Assembly: GCA_049509915.1 (NCBI GenBank)
Contig: JBEKZL010000016.1
Location: 1-50,774 of the forward strand
DNA: 50,774 nucleotides
Direction of reading: 5' to 3'
DNA from: JBEKYD01 sp049509915
GTDB lineage: Bacteria; Acidobacteriota; Terriglobia; Bryobacterales; Bryobacteraceae
The stretch's first letter is position 1. The number at the start of each line of letters is the position of its first letter. Below the pieces are notes generated by a model. The model made no database searches. It was not told the origin of the DNA and saw nothing but the letters and a program-made list of their open reading frames with translations. A program made the position numbers and the translations under genes. Positions 17,523 through 27,773 of this stretch are shown here, piece after piece.

Positions 17523-20500
17523 ATGCACTCTGCGAGTCTGGACAACAGGACACTGCTCAACGCGCTCGTCGCTTTCCACAACGGAGACTTTTCGGCTCGA
17601 TTGCCGGTCGACCATACGGGAATCACGGGCAAGATCGCGGACACGATCAACGAGATCTTCGAAATGAACTCCCGCATGCGCGATGAACTGGCGCGGCTGA
17701 GCAAGACGGTTGGGAAAGACGGTCGTATCTCGGAGCGCGCGGCCCTCGCCGGGGCGACCGGCGACTGGACGGTCTGCGTTCACTCCCTCAATGAACTAAT
17801 AGGCGATCTTGTGCGCCCATCCACGGAAGTCGCGCGGGTGATTGGCGCCGTGGCGAAGGGCGATCTCTCGCAGACCATGGCCGTCGAAGTAGACGACCGT
17901 CCCTTAAAGGGCGAGTTCCTTCACACGGCTCGCATCGTCAATACCATGGTGGACCAACTCAACAGCTTCGCCAACGAAGTCACTCGCGTGGCGCGCGAAG
18001 TTGGAACGGAGGGCAAACTCGGCGGCCAGGCAGACGTGCAGGGCGTGGCCGGTGTGTGGAAGGATCTCACGGTGTCGGTAAACTCGATGGCCGGAAACCT
18101 GACCGCACAGGTTCGAAATATCGCCGACGTTACTACCGCGGTCGCCAAGGGAGATCTTGGCCGTAAGATCACCGTGGAAGTGCGGGGCGAAATCTTGGAA
18201 CTGAAAAACACTATCAACACCATGGTGGATCAGCTCAGCTCTTTCGCTTCCGAAGTAACTCGCGTCGCGAAAGAGGTCGGAACCGAAGGTAAGCTGGGCG
18301 GCCAGGCGGATGTAAAGGGCGTGGCCGGCGTGTGGAAGGATCTTACGGATTCAGTCAACTCAATGGCAGGGAACCTTACCGATCAAGTCCGCAACATTGC
18401 CGGTGTGACTACCGCGGTTGCCAATGGCGATCTGTCACGCAAAATCACGGTTGATGTTCGGGGTGAGATTCTGGAGCTCAAAGACACTATTAACACCATG
18501 GTGGATCAGCTCAACGCCTTCGCCAGCGAGGTAACCCGGGTGGCTCGGGAGGTCGGCACAGAGGGCAAGCTCGGCGGCAACGCCGATGTCAAAGGAGTGG
18601 CCGGCGTATGGAAGGACCTGACCGATTCAGTCAACAGCATGACCGGAAACCTTACAGCGCAAGTGCGCAACATCGCCGAGGTAACCACCGCAGTGGCAAA
18701 GGGCGATTTGAGCCGCAAGATCACCGTAGATGTGCGCGGTGAGATTCTAGAACTGAAAGATACTATTAATACCATGGTGGACCAACTTAGCGCCTTCGCC
18801 AGCGAAGTTACCCGAATGGCAAAAGAAGTCGGAACGGAGGGTAAACTGGGCGGCCAGGCCGATGTAAAGGGTGTTGCCGGCGTGTGGAAGGATCTTACCG
18901 AGTCTGTGAATTCCATGGCAGGGAACTTAACTAACCAGGTCCGCAATATTGCCGACGTGGCGACGGCTGTCGCCAGAGGAGACCTGTCCACGAAGATCAC
19001 CGTCGCGGCCCGTGGGGAGATTCTGGAACTCAAGAATACCATCAACACCATGGTGGATCAGCTCAACTCCTTCGCATCCGAGGTGACTCGCGTGGCTCGT
19101 GAGGTGGGGACGGAAGGAAACCTCGGCGGCCAGGCTGATGTAAAAGGTGTGGCTGGTACCTGGCGTGACCTTACAGAGAGCGTCAACTCGATGGCGTCGA
19201 ATCTGACGAACCAGGTTCGTAACATCGCCGACGTCACGACGGCGGTCGCACGCGGGGACCTCAGCCGTAAAATCACGGTCGACGTGCGCGGCGAGATTCT
19301 CGAGCTCAAGAACACCATTAACGTCATGGTGGATCAGCTCAACGCTTTCGCGTCGGAAGTCACCCGCGTGGCGCGGGAAGTGGGAACGGAAGGAAAGTTG
19401 GGCGGTCAGGCCGCGGTCTCTGGCGTGGCGGGGGTCTGGAAGGACCTTACGGATTCCGTGAATAGCATGACCGGCAATTTGACCAATCAGGTTCGCAACA
19501 TCGCTAACGTTGCTACCGCCGTTGCCAAGGGCGACCTGTCGACCAAGATCACAGTGGACGCGCGCGGCGAGATCCTAGAACTAAAAAGCACCATCAACAT
19601 TATGGTGGACCAGCTGAACGGCTTTGCGTCGGAAGTGACCCGCGTGGCCCGCGAAGTCGGGACGGAAGGCAAACTGGGCGGTCAAGCCGACGTTCGCGGC
19701 GTGGCGGGCACCTGGAAGGATCTCACAGAGAGCGTGAACTCGATGGCGTCGAACCTGACGTCCCAGGTTCGCAATATTGCCGAGGTAACCACCGCTGTGG
19801 CGCGCGGCGATCTGTCGCGGAAAATCACGGTCGATGTGCGTGGCGAGATCCTATCGCTCAAAGACACCATCAACACCATGGTGGATCAGCTCAATGGATT
19901 TGCATCGGAAGTCACCCGAGTGGCCAAGGAAGTTGGAACCGAGGGTAAGCTCGGTGGACAAGCGGACGTGAAGGGCGTGGGCGGCGTATGGAAAGACCTG
20001 ACCGAGTCTGTCAACTCGATGGCCGGGAACCTCACCGCGCAGGTTCGTAACATTGCGGAGGTAACCACGGCCGTGGCGCGTGGCGATCTCGCCCGAAAAA
20101 TCACCGTGGATGTCCGCGGCGAGATTCTGGCACTGAAAGAAACCATCAACACCATGGTGGATCAACTGGGATCGTTCGCTTCGGAGGTAACGCGGGTGGC
20201 GCGAGAAGTGGGAACCGAGGGTAAGTTAGGCGGCCAAGCTAATGTCTCCGGGGTGGCGGGCACCTGGAAGGACCTCACAGATTCGGTCAATTCCATGGCC
20301 TCGAACCTAACCAATCAGGTTCGTAACATCGCGGAAGTAACCACAGCCGTAGCGCGCGGCGATCTGTCGCGCAAGATCACCGTGGACGTGCGCGGAGAGA
20401 TTCTCTCGCTGAAAGATACCATCAATACCATGGTCGATCAACTGAGCTCTTTCGCATCCGAGGTGACCCGAGTCGCCAAAGAGGTGGGGACCGAAGGCAA

Positions 20501-23500
20501 GCTGGGCGGCCAGGCCGACGTCAAAGGCGTCGCGGGAGTGTGGAAGGACCTGACGGAGTCGGTGAACTCGATGGCGGGCAACCTCACGGCGCAGGTCCGT
20601 AACATTGCGGAGGTAACCACAGCAGTAGCGCGCGGCGATCTTGCCCGCAAAATCACCGTCGATGTGCGCGGCGAGATCCTGGCCTTAAAGGAGACCATCA
20701 ACACGATGGTGGATCAATTGAGCTCGTTTGCGTCCGAGGTTACGCGCGTCGCCAAGGAAGTGGGCACCGAAGGCAAACTAGGGGGGCAGGCGAACGTGCC
20801 GGGCGTGGCTGGAACCTGGAAAGACCTTACCGATTCCGTAAACTCCATGGCTTCCAATCTTACTAATCAGGTACGTAATATCGCGGAAGTGACGACTGCC
20901 GTGGCGCGCGGCGATCTCTCGCGGAAGATCACGGTGGACGTGCGCGGTGAGATACTGTCGCTCAAAGACACGATCAATATTATGGTCGATCAACTCAGCT
21001 CCTTCGCCTCGGAGGTGACTCGAGTCGCCAAAGAAGTGGGGACCGACGGCAAACTGGGCGGGCAAGCAAACGTCTCCGGCGTCGCGGGCGTCTGGAAGGA
21101 TCTGACCGAATCAGTGAACTCGATGGCGTCGAACCTGACGGCCCAAGTCCGCAATATCGCCGAGGTGACCACGGCGGTTGCCAAGGGAGACCTCTCTCGC
21201 AAGATCACGGTAGACGTGCGCGGCGAAATCCTCGAATTGAAGAACACGATTAACATCATGGTGGATCAGCTCAACGCGTTTGCCGCGGAAGTCACCCGCG
21301 TCGCCAAAGAGGTCGGGACAGAAGGAAAGCTCGGCGGACAGGCTGACGTGTACGGCGTAGCCGGCACTTGGAAGGATCTGACCGAATCGGTGAATTCGAT
21401 GGCGTCGAACCTGACCAACCAGGTGCGCAACATCGCACAGGTGACCACGGCCGTGGCCAACGGCGACCTCTCCCGCAAAATTACAGTAGACGTGCGCGGA
21501 GAAATTCTCGAACTGAAGAACACCATCAATACCATGGTGGATCAACTCAATTCCTTCGCCTCCGAAGTGACCCGCGTGGCGCGCGAAGTTGGCACGGAAG
21601 GTATCCTTGGTGGACAGGCCGAAGTGCGCGGCGTTGCCGGGACGTGGAAGGACCTGACTGAGAGCGTGAATCTGATGGCTGCTAATTTGACCACTCAGGT
21701 TCGCGGCATAGCCAAAGTCGTCACCGCCGTCGCCAACGGCGACCTGAAGCGCAAGCTTGTGCTCGAAACCAAAGGCGAAATCGCCGAACTGGCGGACACG
21801 ATCAATGGCATGATCGACACTCTGGCTACCTTTGCCGACCAGGTCACGACCGTGGCGCGCGAAGTGGGCATCGAAGGTAAGCTGGGTGGACAGGCGCGCG
21901 TGCCCGGCGCGGCTGGAATATGGCGCGACCTTACTGACAACGTGAACCAGTTAGCGGCGAATCTGACAAGCCAGGTGCGAGCCATCGCTGACGTGGCCAA
22001 CGCCGTTACCAGCGGCGATCTGACGCGCTCCATTGCTGTGGAGGCGCAAGGTGAAGTAGCGGCGTTGAAGGATACCATTAACCAGATGATCGTGAACCTC
22101 GCCGAGACCACTCGCAAGAATACCGATCAGGACTGGCTGAAGACAAATATTGCTAAGTTCACTGGCATGATGCAGGGGCAGCGCGACTTACTAACTGTCT
22201 CCCGCTTCCTCCTTTCCGAACTGACGCCGCTCGTGGGAGCGCATGTAGCGACATTTTATATGGCGGAAACCGCCGACGACCAGACCGTGCTTAAGCTACT
22301 TGCGGGGTACGGATACGAGTCGGATAGCGCTGTGCCGCTGTCATTCAAACTCGGGCAGAGTCTTGTCGGCCAGTGCGCGCGGGAGAAGCAACGCATTTTG
22401 GTCACGGACATCCCGGAAGGCTATTTGCGCATCAACTCCAGCCTGGGCAGCGCATCTCCCGCTTGCGTGGTTGCGCTTCCGGTTCTCTTTGAAGGCGAAG
22501 CTCGTGCGGTGATCGAGCTTGCCTCGTTCCGTCAGTTCAACGAAGTACACGTGGCGTTCCTCGATCAGCTCACTCAATCCATCGGCATCGTGCTGAATAC
22601 CATCGGCGCCACCATGCGCACCGAGGAACTCTTGAAGCAGTCGCAGGCTCTGGCCGAAGAGCTACAGAACACCAACGCTGAACTCGAAGTAAAAGCCCAC
22701 CTGCTTGCGGAGCAGAAGACCGAGGTGGAAACCAAGAACCGCGAGGTTGAGCAGGCCAAGGCCGCCCTTGAAGAAAAAGCCGAGCAACTCGCGCTCACTT
22801 CGAAGTACAAGTCTGAATTCCTGGCCAACATGAGCCACGAGCTGCGGACGCCCTTGAATAATCTGTTGATTCTGGCCCGCATGCTCGCAGAGAACTCAGA
22901 AAAGAACCTTTCCTCCAAACAGGTAAAATACGCCGAAACGATTCATTCGTCAGGCACCGATCTGCTCGCTCTGATCAACGATATTCTCGACCTCAGTAAA
23001 ATCGAATCCGGCAAGATGGATGTGGAAGTGGGAGCGGTCCGGTTCACCGAGCTCGAAGATTACTGCTCCCGCACCTTCCGCCACGTCGCGGACGGCAAGG
23101 GCCTGGAGTTTAACATCATCTCCGGCGACGTTCTGCCCGACACCATTCTTACTGACGTGAAACGCCTGCAGCAGGTTCTCAAAAACCTGCTCAGCAACGC
23201 GCTGAAATTCACCAGCCAGGGCTCCGTCAGGCTCGAGATGCGAACCGTTCAGCGCGGATGGAGCTCCGGTCATCCTGTGCTTACTCGAGCGAAATCCGTG
23301 GTGGCTTTCTCGGTCACCGACACCGGCATCGGCATCCCGCTGGATAAACAGAAGATCATCTTCGAGGCGTTTCAGCAGGCCGACGGCACCACCAGCCGCA
23401 AGTACGGCGGGACTGGTCTGGGGCTTTCCATCAGCCGGGAACTGGCGCGTCTACTGGGCGGCGAGATCCGTCTGCAGAGCCAGCCCGGAGCCGGCAGCAC

Positions 23501-26204
23501 TTTTACACTCTACCTGCCGCAGACCTATTACTCGACCGTAACCATGTCCAAAGGCGAATCTCCGGAGCCGCCCGTCCAAAGTCTGGAAGAGCCGGCTGGG
23601 CGTGCCGCCGAAATACTTCTTCCTGCCTCGATAACGAAATCGGCCGCTGCCGCTCTGGTGGAGGACGTTTCTATCGATGACGACCGCAATAATATTCACC
23701 AGAACGATCCGGTGTTGCTCATTGTCGAAGACGACCCGACCTTCGCCAGAATCCTCATCGATATGGCTCACGAGCATGGGCTAAAGGCCCTGGTGGCCCT
23801 GCGTGGGAACACCGCGCTCGCGCTTGCCAGCGAATTCCGGCCCGGGGCGATTACTCTCGATATCGGGTTGCCCGACATGATGGGCTGGACCATTGTGGAC
23901 CGGCTCAAGCACGACTCGCGTACCCGGCAGATTCCGGTGCATATTATCACCGGCGACGACGATCGCCGGCGCGGTCTGGCTTTGGGTGCCATGACCTTCG
24001 CGCAAAAAGCCATGGAGAAATCCGACCTCGCTCAGATGTTCGGAGTAATCCGGCTATCCGCCGAGCCGCGCATCAAGAAACTCGTCGTGGTGAGCGGCGA
24101 CGCGCAACTGAGGGATAGTGTGCAGGCCGAGGTGGGCGCGCCCGACATTCAGATCATCGAATACCACAGCGCCGGAACGTTCCTGGACATTCTTGGAAAC
24201 GATTACTTCGATGCAGTGGTCCTCGATTTCTCGCTTCGCGACCTGCCGGCGGCTAAAGTGGTTCAGCGGATCCGGGCGTCGATCTCTCCTTATACGCCGC
24301 CGGTCATTGTGATCGGGCCGCCCGGCTTGGATTCGGCTCAACTGGCGGGGATTGCGCGCTGCGCCCGCGAAACTGTAGTCCGCTATGTGACATCGCTCGA
24401 TGCGCTGCTCGAAGAGACGGTGGCGCTGGTACACAGGAAGGAGCCGGATCTCAGGGAAAGCCAGCGCGCCATTATCCACAAGCGCCGCGAACACGATCCC
24501 ATTCTCGAGCAGAAGACAGTGTTGGTGGTTGACGACGACCTGCGAAACATTTTCGCTCTGACCAGTTTGCTGGAACATCACAATATAAACGTGTTGCACG
24601 CCGAGAATGGACGGCGGGGAATCGAGCTTCTCGAGCAGAACCCCCACATCGACGCCGTGCTGATGGATATTATGATGCCGGAGATGGATGGCTACGAAAC
24701 CATGCGTACCATTCGGCGCAAGCCTCAGTTCCAGAGTTTGCCAATCATTGCGCTCACGGCCAAGGCCATGAAAGGCGACCGGGAGAAGTGCATCGAGGCG
24801 GGCGCTTCCGACTACGTCACCAAACCCGTGGATCTGGAGCAGCTCTTTTCCGTTCTGCGAGTGCTGGTGTCGAGCCGGTCGGACATGCTGGCGCCGAGAA
24901 TGGCGGACCTGGACGATGTGGCCGGCGCTCGCGAGCGACCGCAGCCGACCGCCGTCGAGGACGACCGCAACAACATTCAGCCGGGAGATGCTGTTCTGCT
25001 GATAGTGGAAGACGACCCGGTATTCGCGCGGATCTTGGTAGAGTTGGCCCATGGCAGGGCCCTCAAAGCGTTGGTGGCGATCGAGGGCAGAACGGCCATC
25101 GCTCTGGCGCGGGAATTCAATCCAGCCGCCATAACTCTCGATATCACGCTTCCGGATATGGCCGGCTGGAGCCTGCTCGACCGCTTCAAACACGATCCCA
25201 CTACCCGTCATACTCCCGTCCACGTGATCTCCGGAGACGACGACAGGCGGCGAGGCCTCGCGCTGGGAGCCATGACTTACATCCAGAAGGCCTCGGATCA
25301 GGAGAAACTGGGCAGAACTTTTGGATTGATTGGCGCGGCCGCCGTGGTTCGTAGAAAGAAGGTGCTGCTGGTAAGTTCGGGGCATGGCCAGGTTTCAGCC
25401 GCCATTGACGCTAAAGATGTGCAGATCACCATTGTATCTTCGGAACAGGAAACTCTGTCGATCGTCAGCGCCCAATATCTGGACGGCATCGTTATCGATG
25501 CTCCCGTCGAGGGAGTTACGGTTGCTCAACTGATATCGGAGGTGCAAACGATGGTCATGCCGTACACGCCTCCGATCATCGTCTACAGCCCCGATCCAAA
25601 GCAGAACGTGCCCGATTTCCGCCTCCTCATCGACAAGAGCCCGGTTCGCTTTGCTCCCACATTAGGGCGCCTCCTGGATGAGACGATGGTTCTGCTTCAT
25701 CGCCATGAAGGCGATTTATCGGACGAGCAGCGCGACGTGCTGGCGGAGGTTCGCGCGGCCGATTCCAGTCTCATGGAAAAGAAGGTCCTGGTAGTCGATG
25801 ACGACGTCCGCAACATCTTCGCTCTCACCAGCGTTCTGCAGCATCACAAGGTGGAAGTGCTCCACGCCGAAAACGGTCGCGCCTGTCTCGAAGTTCTGGA
25901 GCGAAACGCCGACGTGGATGTCGTTCTCATGGACATCATGATGCCTGAAATGGACGGCTATGACACGATGCGGGCCATTCGAAGAACAGACTCGTTCCGA
26001 TCGTTGCCGATTGTCGCGCTGACCGCGAAGGCCATGAAGGGAGACCGAGAGAAGTGTCTCGAAGCCGGCGCCACCGACTACGTTCCCAAGCCGGTGGACC
26101 TCGATCAGCTCTTCTCAGTCCTTCGGGTGTGTCTGGATGCAGAGAACCAATCGGCCAAACGCGTTCCCGGAACTAGAACGGCCGGCGACGCGGCTGGGTA
26201 CTGA
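17523..26204 (+). CDS. Giant soluble poly-HAMP / GAF hybrid histidine kinase with six receiver modules
   Basis: About 2,893 residues from ATG 17523, chosen because GAGGGGGGAAG stands directly upstream; the same frame is open to a TTG at 17457. No signal or membrane segment is seen, so it is cytosolic. Residues 1-1538 are poly-HAMP: two divergent N-terminal units, fourteen exact 92-residue units and a last half unit. GAF lies at about 1553-1690, then a coiled coil (1695-1760), HisKA with His1772 in NMSHELRTPLN and HATPase (NLLSNALKF, DTGIGI, GGTGLGLSIS). Six receiver modules follow: REC1 Asp2113, degenerate REC2, REC3 Asp2382, REC4 Asp2540, degenerate REC5, REC6 Asp2804. REC4-6 duplicate REC1-3. 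The layout recalls fungal group III (Nik1) osmosensing kinases. It ends one base before the next kinase start. Confidence 0.95.
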   Translation: MHSASLDNRTLLNALVAFHNGDFSARLPVDHTGITGKIADTINEIFEMNSRMRDELARLSKTVGKDGRISERAALAGATGDWTVCVHSLNELIGDLVRPSTEVARVIGAVAKGDLSQTMAVEVDDRPLKGEFLHTARIVNTMVDQLNSFANEVTRVAREVGTEGKLGGQADVQGVAGVWKDLTVSVNSMAGNLTAQVRNIADVTTAVAKGDLGRKITVEVRGEILELKNTINTMVDQLSSFASEVTRVAKEVGTEGKLGGQADVKGVAGVWKDLTDSVNSMAGNLTDQVRNIAGVTTAVANGDLSRKITVDVRGEILELKDTINTMVDQLNAFASEVTRVAREVGTEGKLGGNADVKGVAGVWKDLTDSVNSMTGNLTAQVRNIAEVTTAVAKGDLSRKITVDVRGEILELKDTINTMVDQLSAFASEVTRMAKEVGTEGKLGGQADVKGVAGVWKDLTESVNSMAGNLTNQVRNIADVATAVARGDLSTKITVAARGEILELKNTINTMVDQLNSFASEVTRVAREVGTEGNLGGQADVKGVAGTWRDLTESVNSMASNLTNQVRNIADVTTAVARGDLSRKITVDVRGEILELKNTINVMVDQLNAFASEVTRVAREVGTEGKLGGQAAVSGVAGVWKDLTDSVNSMTGNLTNQVRNIANVATAVAKGDLSTKITVDARGEILELKSTINIMVDQLNGFASEVTRVAREVGTEGKLGGQADVRGVAGTWKDLTESVNSMASNLTSQVRNIAEVTTAVARGDLSRKITVDVRGEILSLKDTINTMVDQLNGFASEVTRVAKEVGTEGKLGGQADVKGVGGVWKDLTESVNSMAGNLTAQVRNIAEVTTAVARGDLARKITVDVRGEILALKETINTMVDQLGSFASEVTRVAREVGTEGKLGGQANVSGVAGTWKDLTDSVNSMASNLTNQVRNIAEVTTAVARGDLSRKITVDVRGEILSLKDTINTMVDQLSSFASEVTRVAKEVGTEGKLGGQADVKGVAGVWKDLTESVNSMAGNLTAQVRNIAEVTTAVARGDLARKITVDVRGEILALKETINTMVDQLSSFASEVTRVAKEVGTEGKLGGQANVPGVAGTWKDLTDSVNSMASNLTNQVRNIAEVTTAVARGDLSRKITVDVRGEILSLKDTINIMVDQLSSFASEVTRVAKEVGTDGKLGGQANVSGVAGVWKDLTESVNSMASNLTAQVRNIAEVTTAVAKGDLSRKITVDVRGEILELKNTINIMVDQLNAFAAEVTRVAKEVGTEGKLGGQADVYGVAGTWKDLTESVNSMASNLTNQVRNIAQVTTAVANGDLSRKITVDVRGEILELKNTINTMVDQLNSFASEVTRVAREVGTEGILGGQAEVRGVAGTWKDLTESVNLMAANLTTQVRGIAKVVTAVANGDLKRKLVLETKGEIAELADTINGMIDTLATFADQVTTVAREVGIEGKLGGQARVPGAAGIWRDLTDNVNQLAANLTSQVRAIADVANAVTSGDLTRSIAVEAQGEVAALKDTINQMIVNLAETTRKNTDQDWLKTNIAKFTGMMQGQRDLLTVSRFLLSELTPLVGAHVATFYMAETADDQTVLKLLAGYGYESDSAVPLSFKLGQSLVGQCAREKQRILVTDIPEGYLRINSSLGSASPACVVALPVLFEGEARAVIELASFRQFNEVHVAFLDQLTQSIGIVLNTIGATMRTEELLKQSQALAEELQNTNAELEVKAHLLAEQKTEVETKNREVEQAKAALEEKAEQLALTSKYKSEFLANMSHELRTPLNNLLILARMLAENSEKNLSSKQVKYAETIHSSGTDLLALINDILDLSKIESGKMDVEVGAVRFTELEDYCSRTFRHVADGKGLEFNIISGDVLPDTILTDVKRLQQVLKNLLSNALKFTSQGSVRLEMRTVQRGWSSGHPVLTRAKSVVAFSVTDTGIGIPLDKQKIIFEAFQQADGTTSRKYGGTGLGLSISRELARLLGGEIRLQSQPGAGSTFTLYLPQTYYSTVTMSKGESPEPPVQSLEEPAGRAAEILLPASITKSAAAALVEDVSIDDDRNNIHQNDPVLLIVEDDPTFARILIDMAHEHGLKALVALRGNTALALASEFRPGAITLDIGLPDMMGWTIVDRLKHDSRTRQIPVHIITGDDDRRRGLALGAMTFAQKAMEKSDLAQMFGVIRLSAEPRIKKLVVVSGDAQLRDSVQAEVGAPDIQIIEYHSAGTFLDILGNDYFDAVVLDFSLRDLPAAKVVQRIRASISPYTPPVIVIGPPGLDSAQLAGIARCARETVVRYVTSLDALLEETVALVHRKEPDLRESQRAIIHKRREHDPILEQKTVLVVDDDLRNIFALTSLLEHHNINVLHAENGRRGIELLEQNPHIDAVLMDIMMPEMDGYETMRTIRRKPQFQSLPIIALTAKAMKGDREKCIEAGASDYVTKPVDLEQLFSVLRVLVSSRSDMLAPRMADLDDVAGARERPQPTAVEDDRNNIQPGDAVLLIVEDDPVFARILVELAHGRALKALVAIEGRTAIALAREFNPAAITLDITLPDMAGWSLLDRFKHDPTTRHTPVHVISGDDDRRRGLALGAMTYIQKASDQEKLGRTFGLIGAAAVVRRKKVLLVSSGHGQVSAAIDAKDVQITIVSSEQETLSIVSAQYLDGIVIDAPVEGVTVAQLISEVQTMVMPYTPPIIVYSPDPKQNVPDFRLLIDKSPVRFAPTLGRLLDETMVLLHRHEGDLSDEQRDVLAEVRAADSSLMEKKVLVVDDDVRNIFALTSVLQHHKVEVLHAENGRACLEVLERNADVDVVLMDIMMPEMDGYDTMRAIRRTDSFRSLPIVALTAKAMKGDREKCLEAGATDYVPKPVDLDQLFSVLRVCLDAENQSAKRVPGTRTAGDAAGY
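18090..21953 (+). repeat. Fourteen 276-bp in-frame tandem HAMP-encoding repeats
   Basis: Units begin at 18090 and every 276 bases thereafter up to 21678; the half unit at 21954 follows. There is no insertion or deletion in any of the fourteen. The consensus runs NLTxQVRNIA, VTTAVARGDLSRKITVDVRG, EILELKNTINTMVDQL, FASEVTRVAREVGTEGKLGG and AGVWKDLTDSVNSM. Units starting at 19746, 20298 and 20850 share ILSLKD while those at 20022 and 20574 share ILALKE, giving a 552-bp two-unit periodicity. The last unit (21678) is the most divergent. Confidence 0.95.
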
Positions 26205-26205
26205 T

Positions 26206-27747
26206 ATGCCTCGGATGCCACTCAACCCGCCCGGAATCGCCGCCGAGCGTCCCATGCCCGCCTCCGGCCCCAGGACGCGACTCCTGTTGGTGGACGATGA
26301 TGAAGCTAACCTGCTCTCCCTCCAGGCGACCCTGGAGGATCTGGTGGACGAATTGGTGATGGTCCAATCGGGCGAAGAAGCCCTTCGCTACCTGCTTGAA
26401 ACGGATTTTGCCGCCATCTTATTGGACGTTAAGATGCCCGGTATGGATGGCTTCGAAACTGCCAGCATGATCCGCAACCGGAAAAAAACGCAGACTACGC
26501 CAATCCTATTCTTGACCGCCTTCCAGGGCGCCGATCATCTGTTTCGCGGCTACGACTTAGGAGCGGTCGATTTTCTCTTGAAGCCGATCAGCCCCGACGT
26601 GCTCCGCTCGAAGGTGGCCGTCTTTGTCGAACTCGCCCGGAACGCCACTCAACTCCGGCACAACGCCGAGGTCCTCGCCAAAGCCGAACTGCGCTTCCGG
26701 TCCCTTCTGGAAGCAGCTCCGGATGCCATACTCATTACCAACGAATGCGGCGAAATCGACCTTGTCAACTCACGCACCGAAGAACTGTTCGATCGTCCGC
26801 GAGAGGCCTTGCGCGGCCGCAGTGTCAAAATGCTGGTACCGGACTGGACCGAGATGGCACAGGTCCACTCCATCGAATTGACCGGCATTCGCCGCGACGG
26901 CTCGGAGTTCCCGTGCGAACTCACCTGCAGCCCGCTTCAGACCGAAGAAGGCCTGCTCATCACTACCGTCGTCCGCGACATTACCGAACGCCGCAGGAGC
27001 GACGAGAACATCCGCAGACTGAATACGGAGCTCGAGCGTCGCGTAGCCAGCCGGACTCTGGAACTGACCCGATCGAACGAAGCCCTGCGCCAGTTCGCAT
27101 GGGCCGCCAGCCACGATCTGCAGGAGCCCTTGCGCGTGGTAGTCGCCTACGCGCAATTACTGCAACGGCGAGGGGACAATCTGGATGCGCAATCGCGTGA
27201 CTTCTTGAATACAATCGTGAACGGTGCGCTCCGCATGGAGAGTCTGCTGTCCTCTCTCCGCGACTATGTATTCGCCAGCGATGCGGGCTCAGAGCAGACC
27301 GAAATCGTGGACGCCGGCGAACTCCTCGAGAAGGTTCTCGACGGTCTCGATTCATCGCTGCGGAGTTGCGGCGCCACGGTGGAATGCGGTCCCATGCCAG
27401 TTGTCAGAACTGTCCCGGTCCTCCTTTCCCAGATCTTCCAGAACTTAATCGGAAATGCCATGAAGTATCGCAGCGACAAGCCGCTACGTATCCTCATCTC
27501 GGCGGAACGGCAGGCGCGCGATTGGCTCTTCAGCGTGGCGGATAACGGGATTGGGATAGGGCGCGAGCATCACGGGTTGATCTTTGGCGTTTTTAAGAGG
27601 TTGCATACCCAGAAGGTTCCCGGTACCGGGATCGGCCTCCCGATCTGCAAGGTTGCCGTCGAGAGATTAGGCGGGCAGATCTGGGTGGAATCGGAACCCG
27701 ATCAAGGAGCGGTTTTCAAATTCACCTTGCCGGCAACCGACACTTAG
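26206..27747 (+). CDS. REC-PAS histidine kinase
   Basis: Cytosolic kinase of 513 residues starting at ATG 26206, one base after the stop of the giant kinase; an earlier in-frame ATG at 26137 would overlap that gene. An N-terminal receiver (residues 25-145) has LLLVDDDEANL, phospho-acceptor Asp74 in LLDVKMPGMDG, and a KPI lysine. PAS follows at about 160-270 (FRSLLEAAPDAILITNECGE, ending VVRDITERRR). The HisKA box is FAWAASHDLQEPLR with His303, a form common in phytochrome-like kinases, followed by HATPase (NLIGNAMKYRS, DNGIGIG, GTGIGLPICK). A receiver at the N-terminus suggests this kinase is itself switched by phosphate from the giant kinase. The tight spacing implies translational coupling. 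Confidence 0.93.
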   Translation: MPRMPLNPPGIAAERPMPASGPRTRLLLVDDDEANLLSLQATLEDLVDELVMVQSGEEALRYLLETDFAAILLDVKMPGMDGFETASMIRNRKKTQTTPILFLTAFQGADHLFRGYDLGAVDFLLKPISPDVLRSKVAVFVELARNATQLRHNAEVLAKAELRFRSLLEAAPDAILITNECGEIDLVNSRTEELFDRPREALRGRSVKMLVPDWTEMAQVHSIELTGIRRDGSEFPCELTCSPLQTEEGLLITTVVRDITERRRSDENIRRLNTELERRVASRTLELTRSNEALRQFAWAASHDLQEPLRVVVAYAQLLQRRGDNLDAQSRDFLNTIVNGALRMESLLSSLRDYVFASDAGSEQTEIVDAGELLEKVLDGLDSSLRSCGATVECGPMPVVRTVPVLLSQIFQNLIGNAMKYRSDKPLRILISAERQARDWLFSVADNGIGIGREHHGLIFGVFKRLHTQKVPGTGIGLPICKVAVERLGGQIWVESEPDQGAVFKFTLPATDT

Positions 27748-27773
27748 TTAGATTCGAAAAGGAGCTGGTGCGC

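Noticed and set aside
18090..21953. Regular direct repeats considered as a CRISPR array or satellite
   Set aside because: The units are 276 bases, coding and in frame throughout with HAMP motifs; no short repeats with unique spacers.
24054..25385. Long minus-strand frame inside the receiver block of the giant kinase
   Set aside because: Antisense to conserved receiver domains; no motif of its own.
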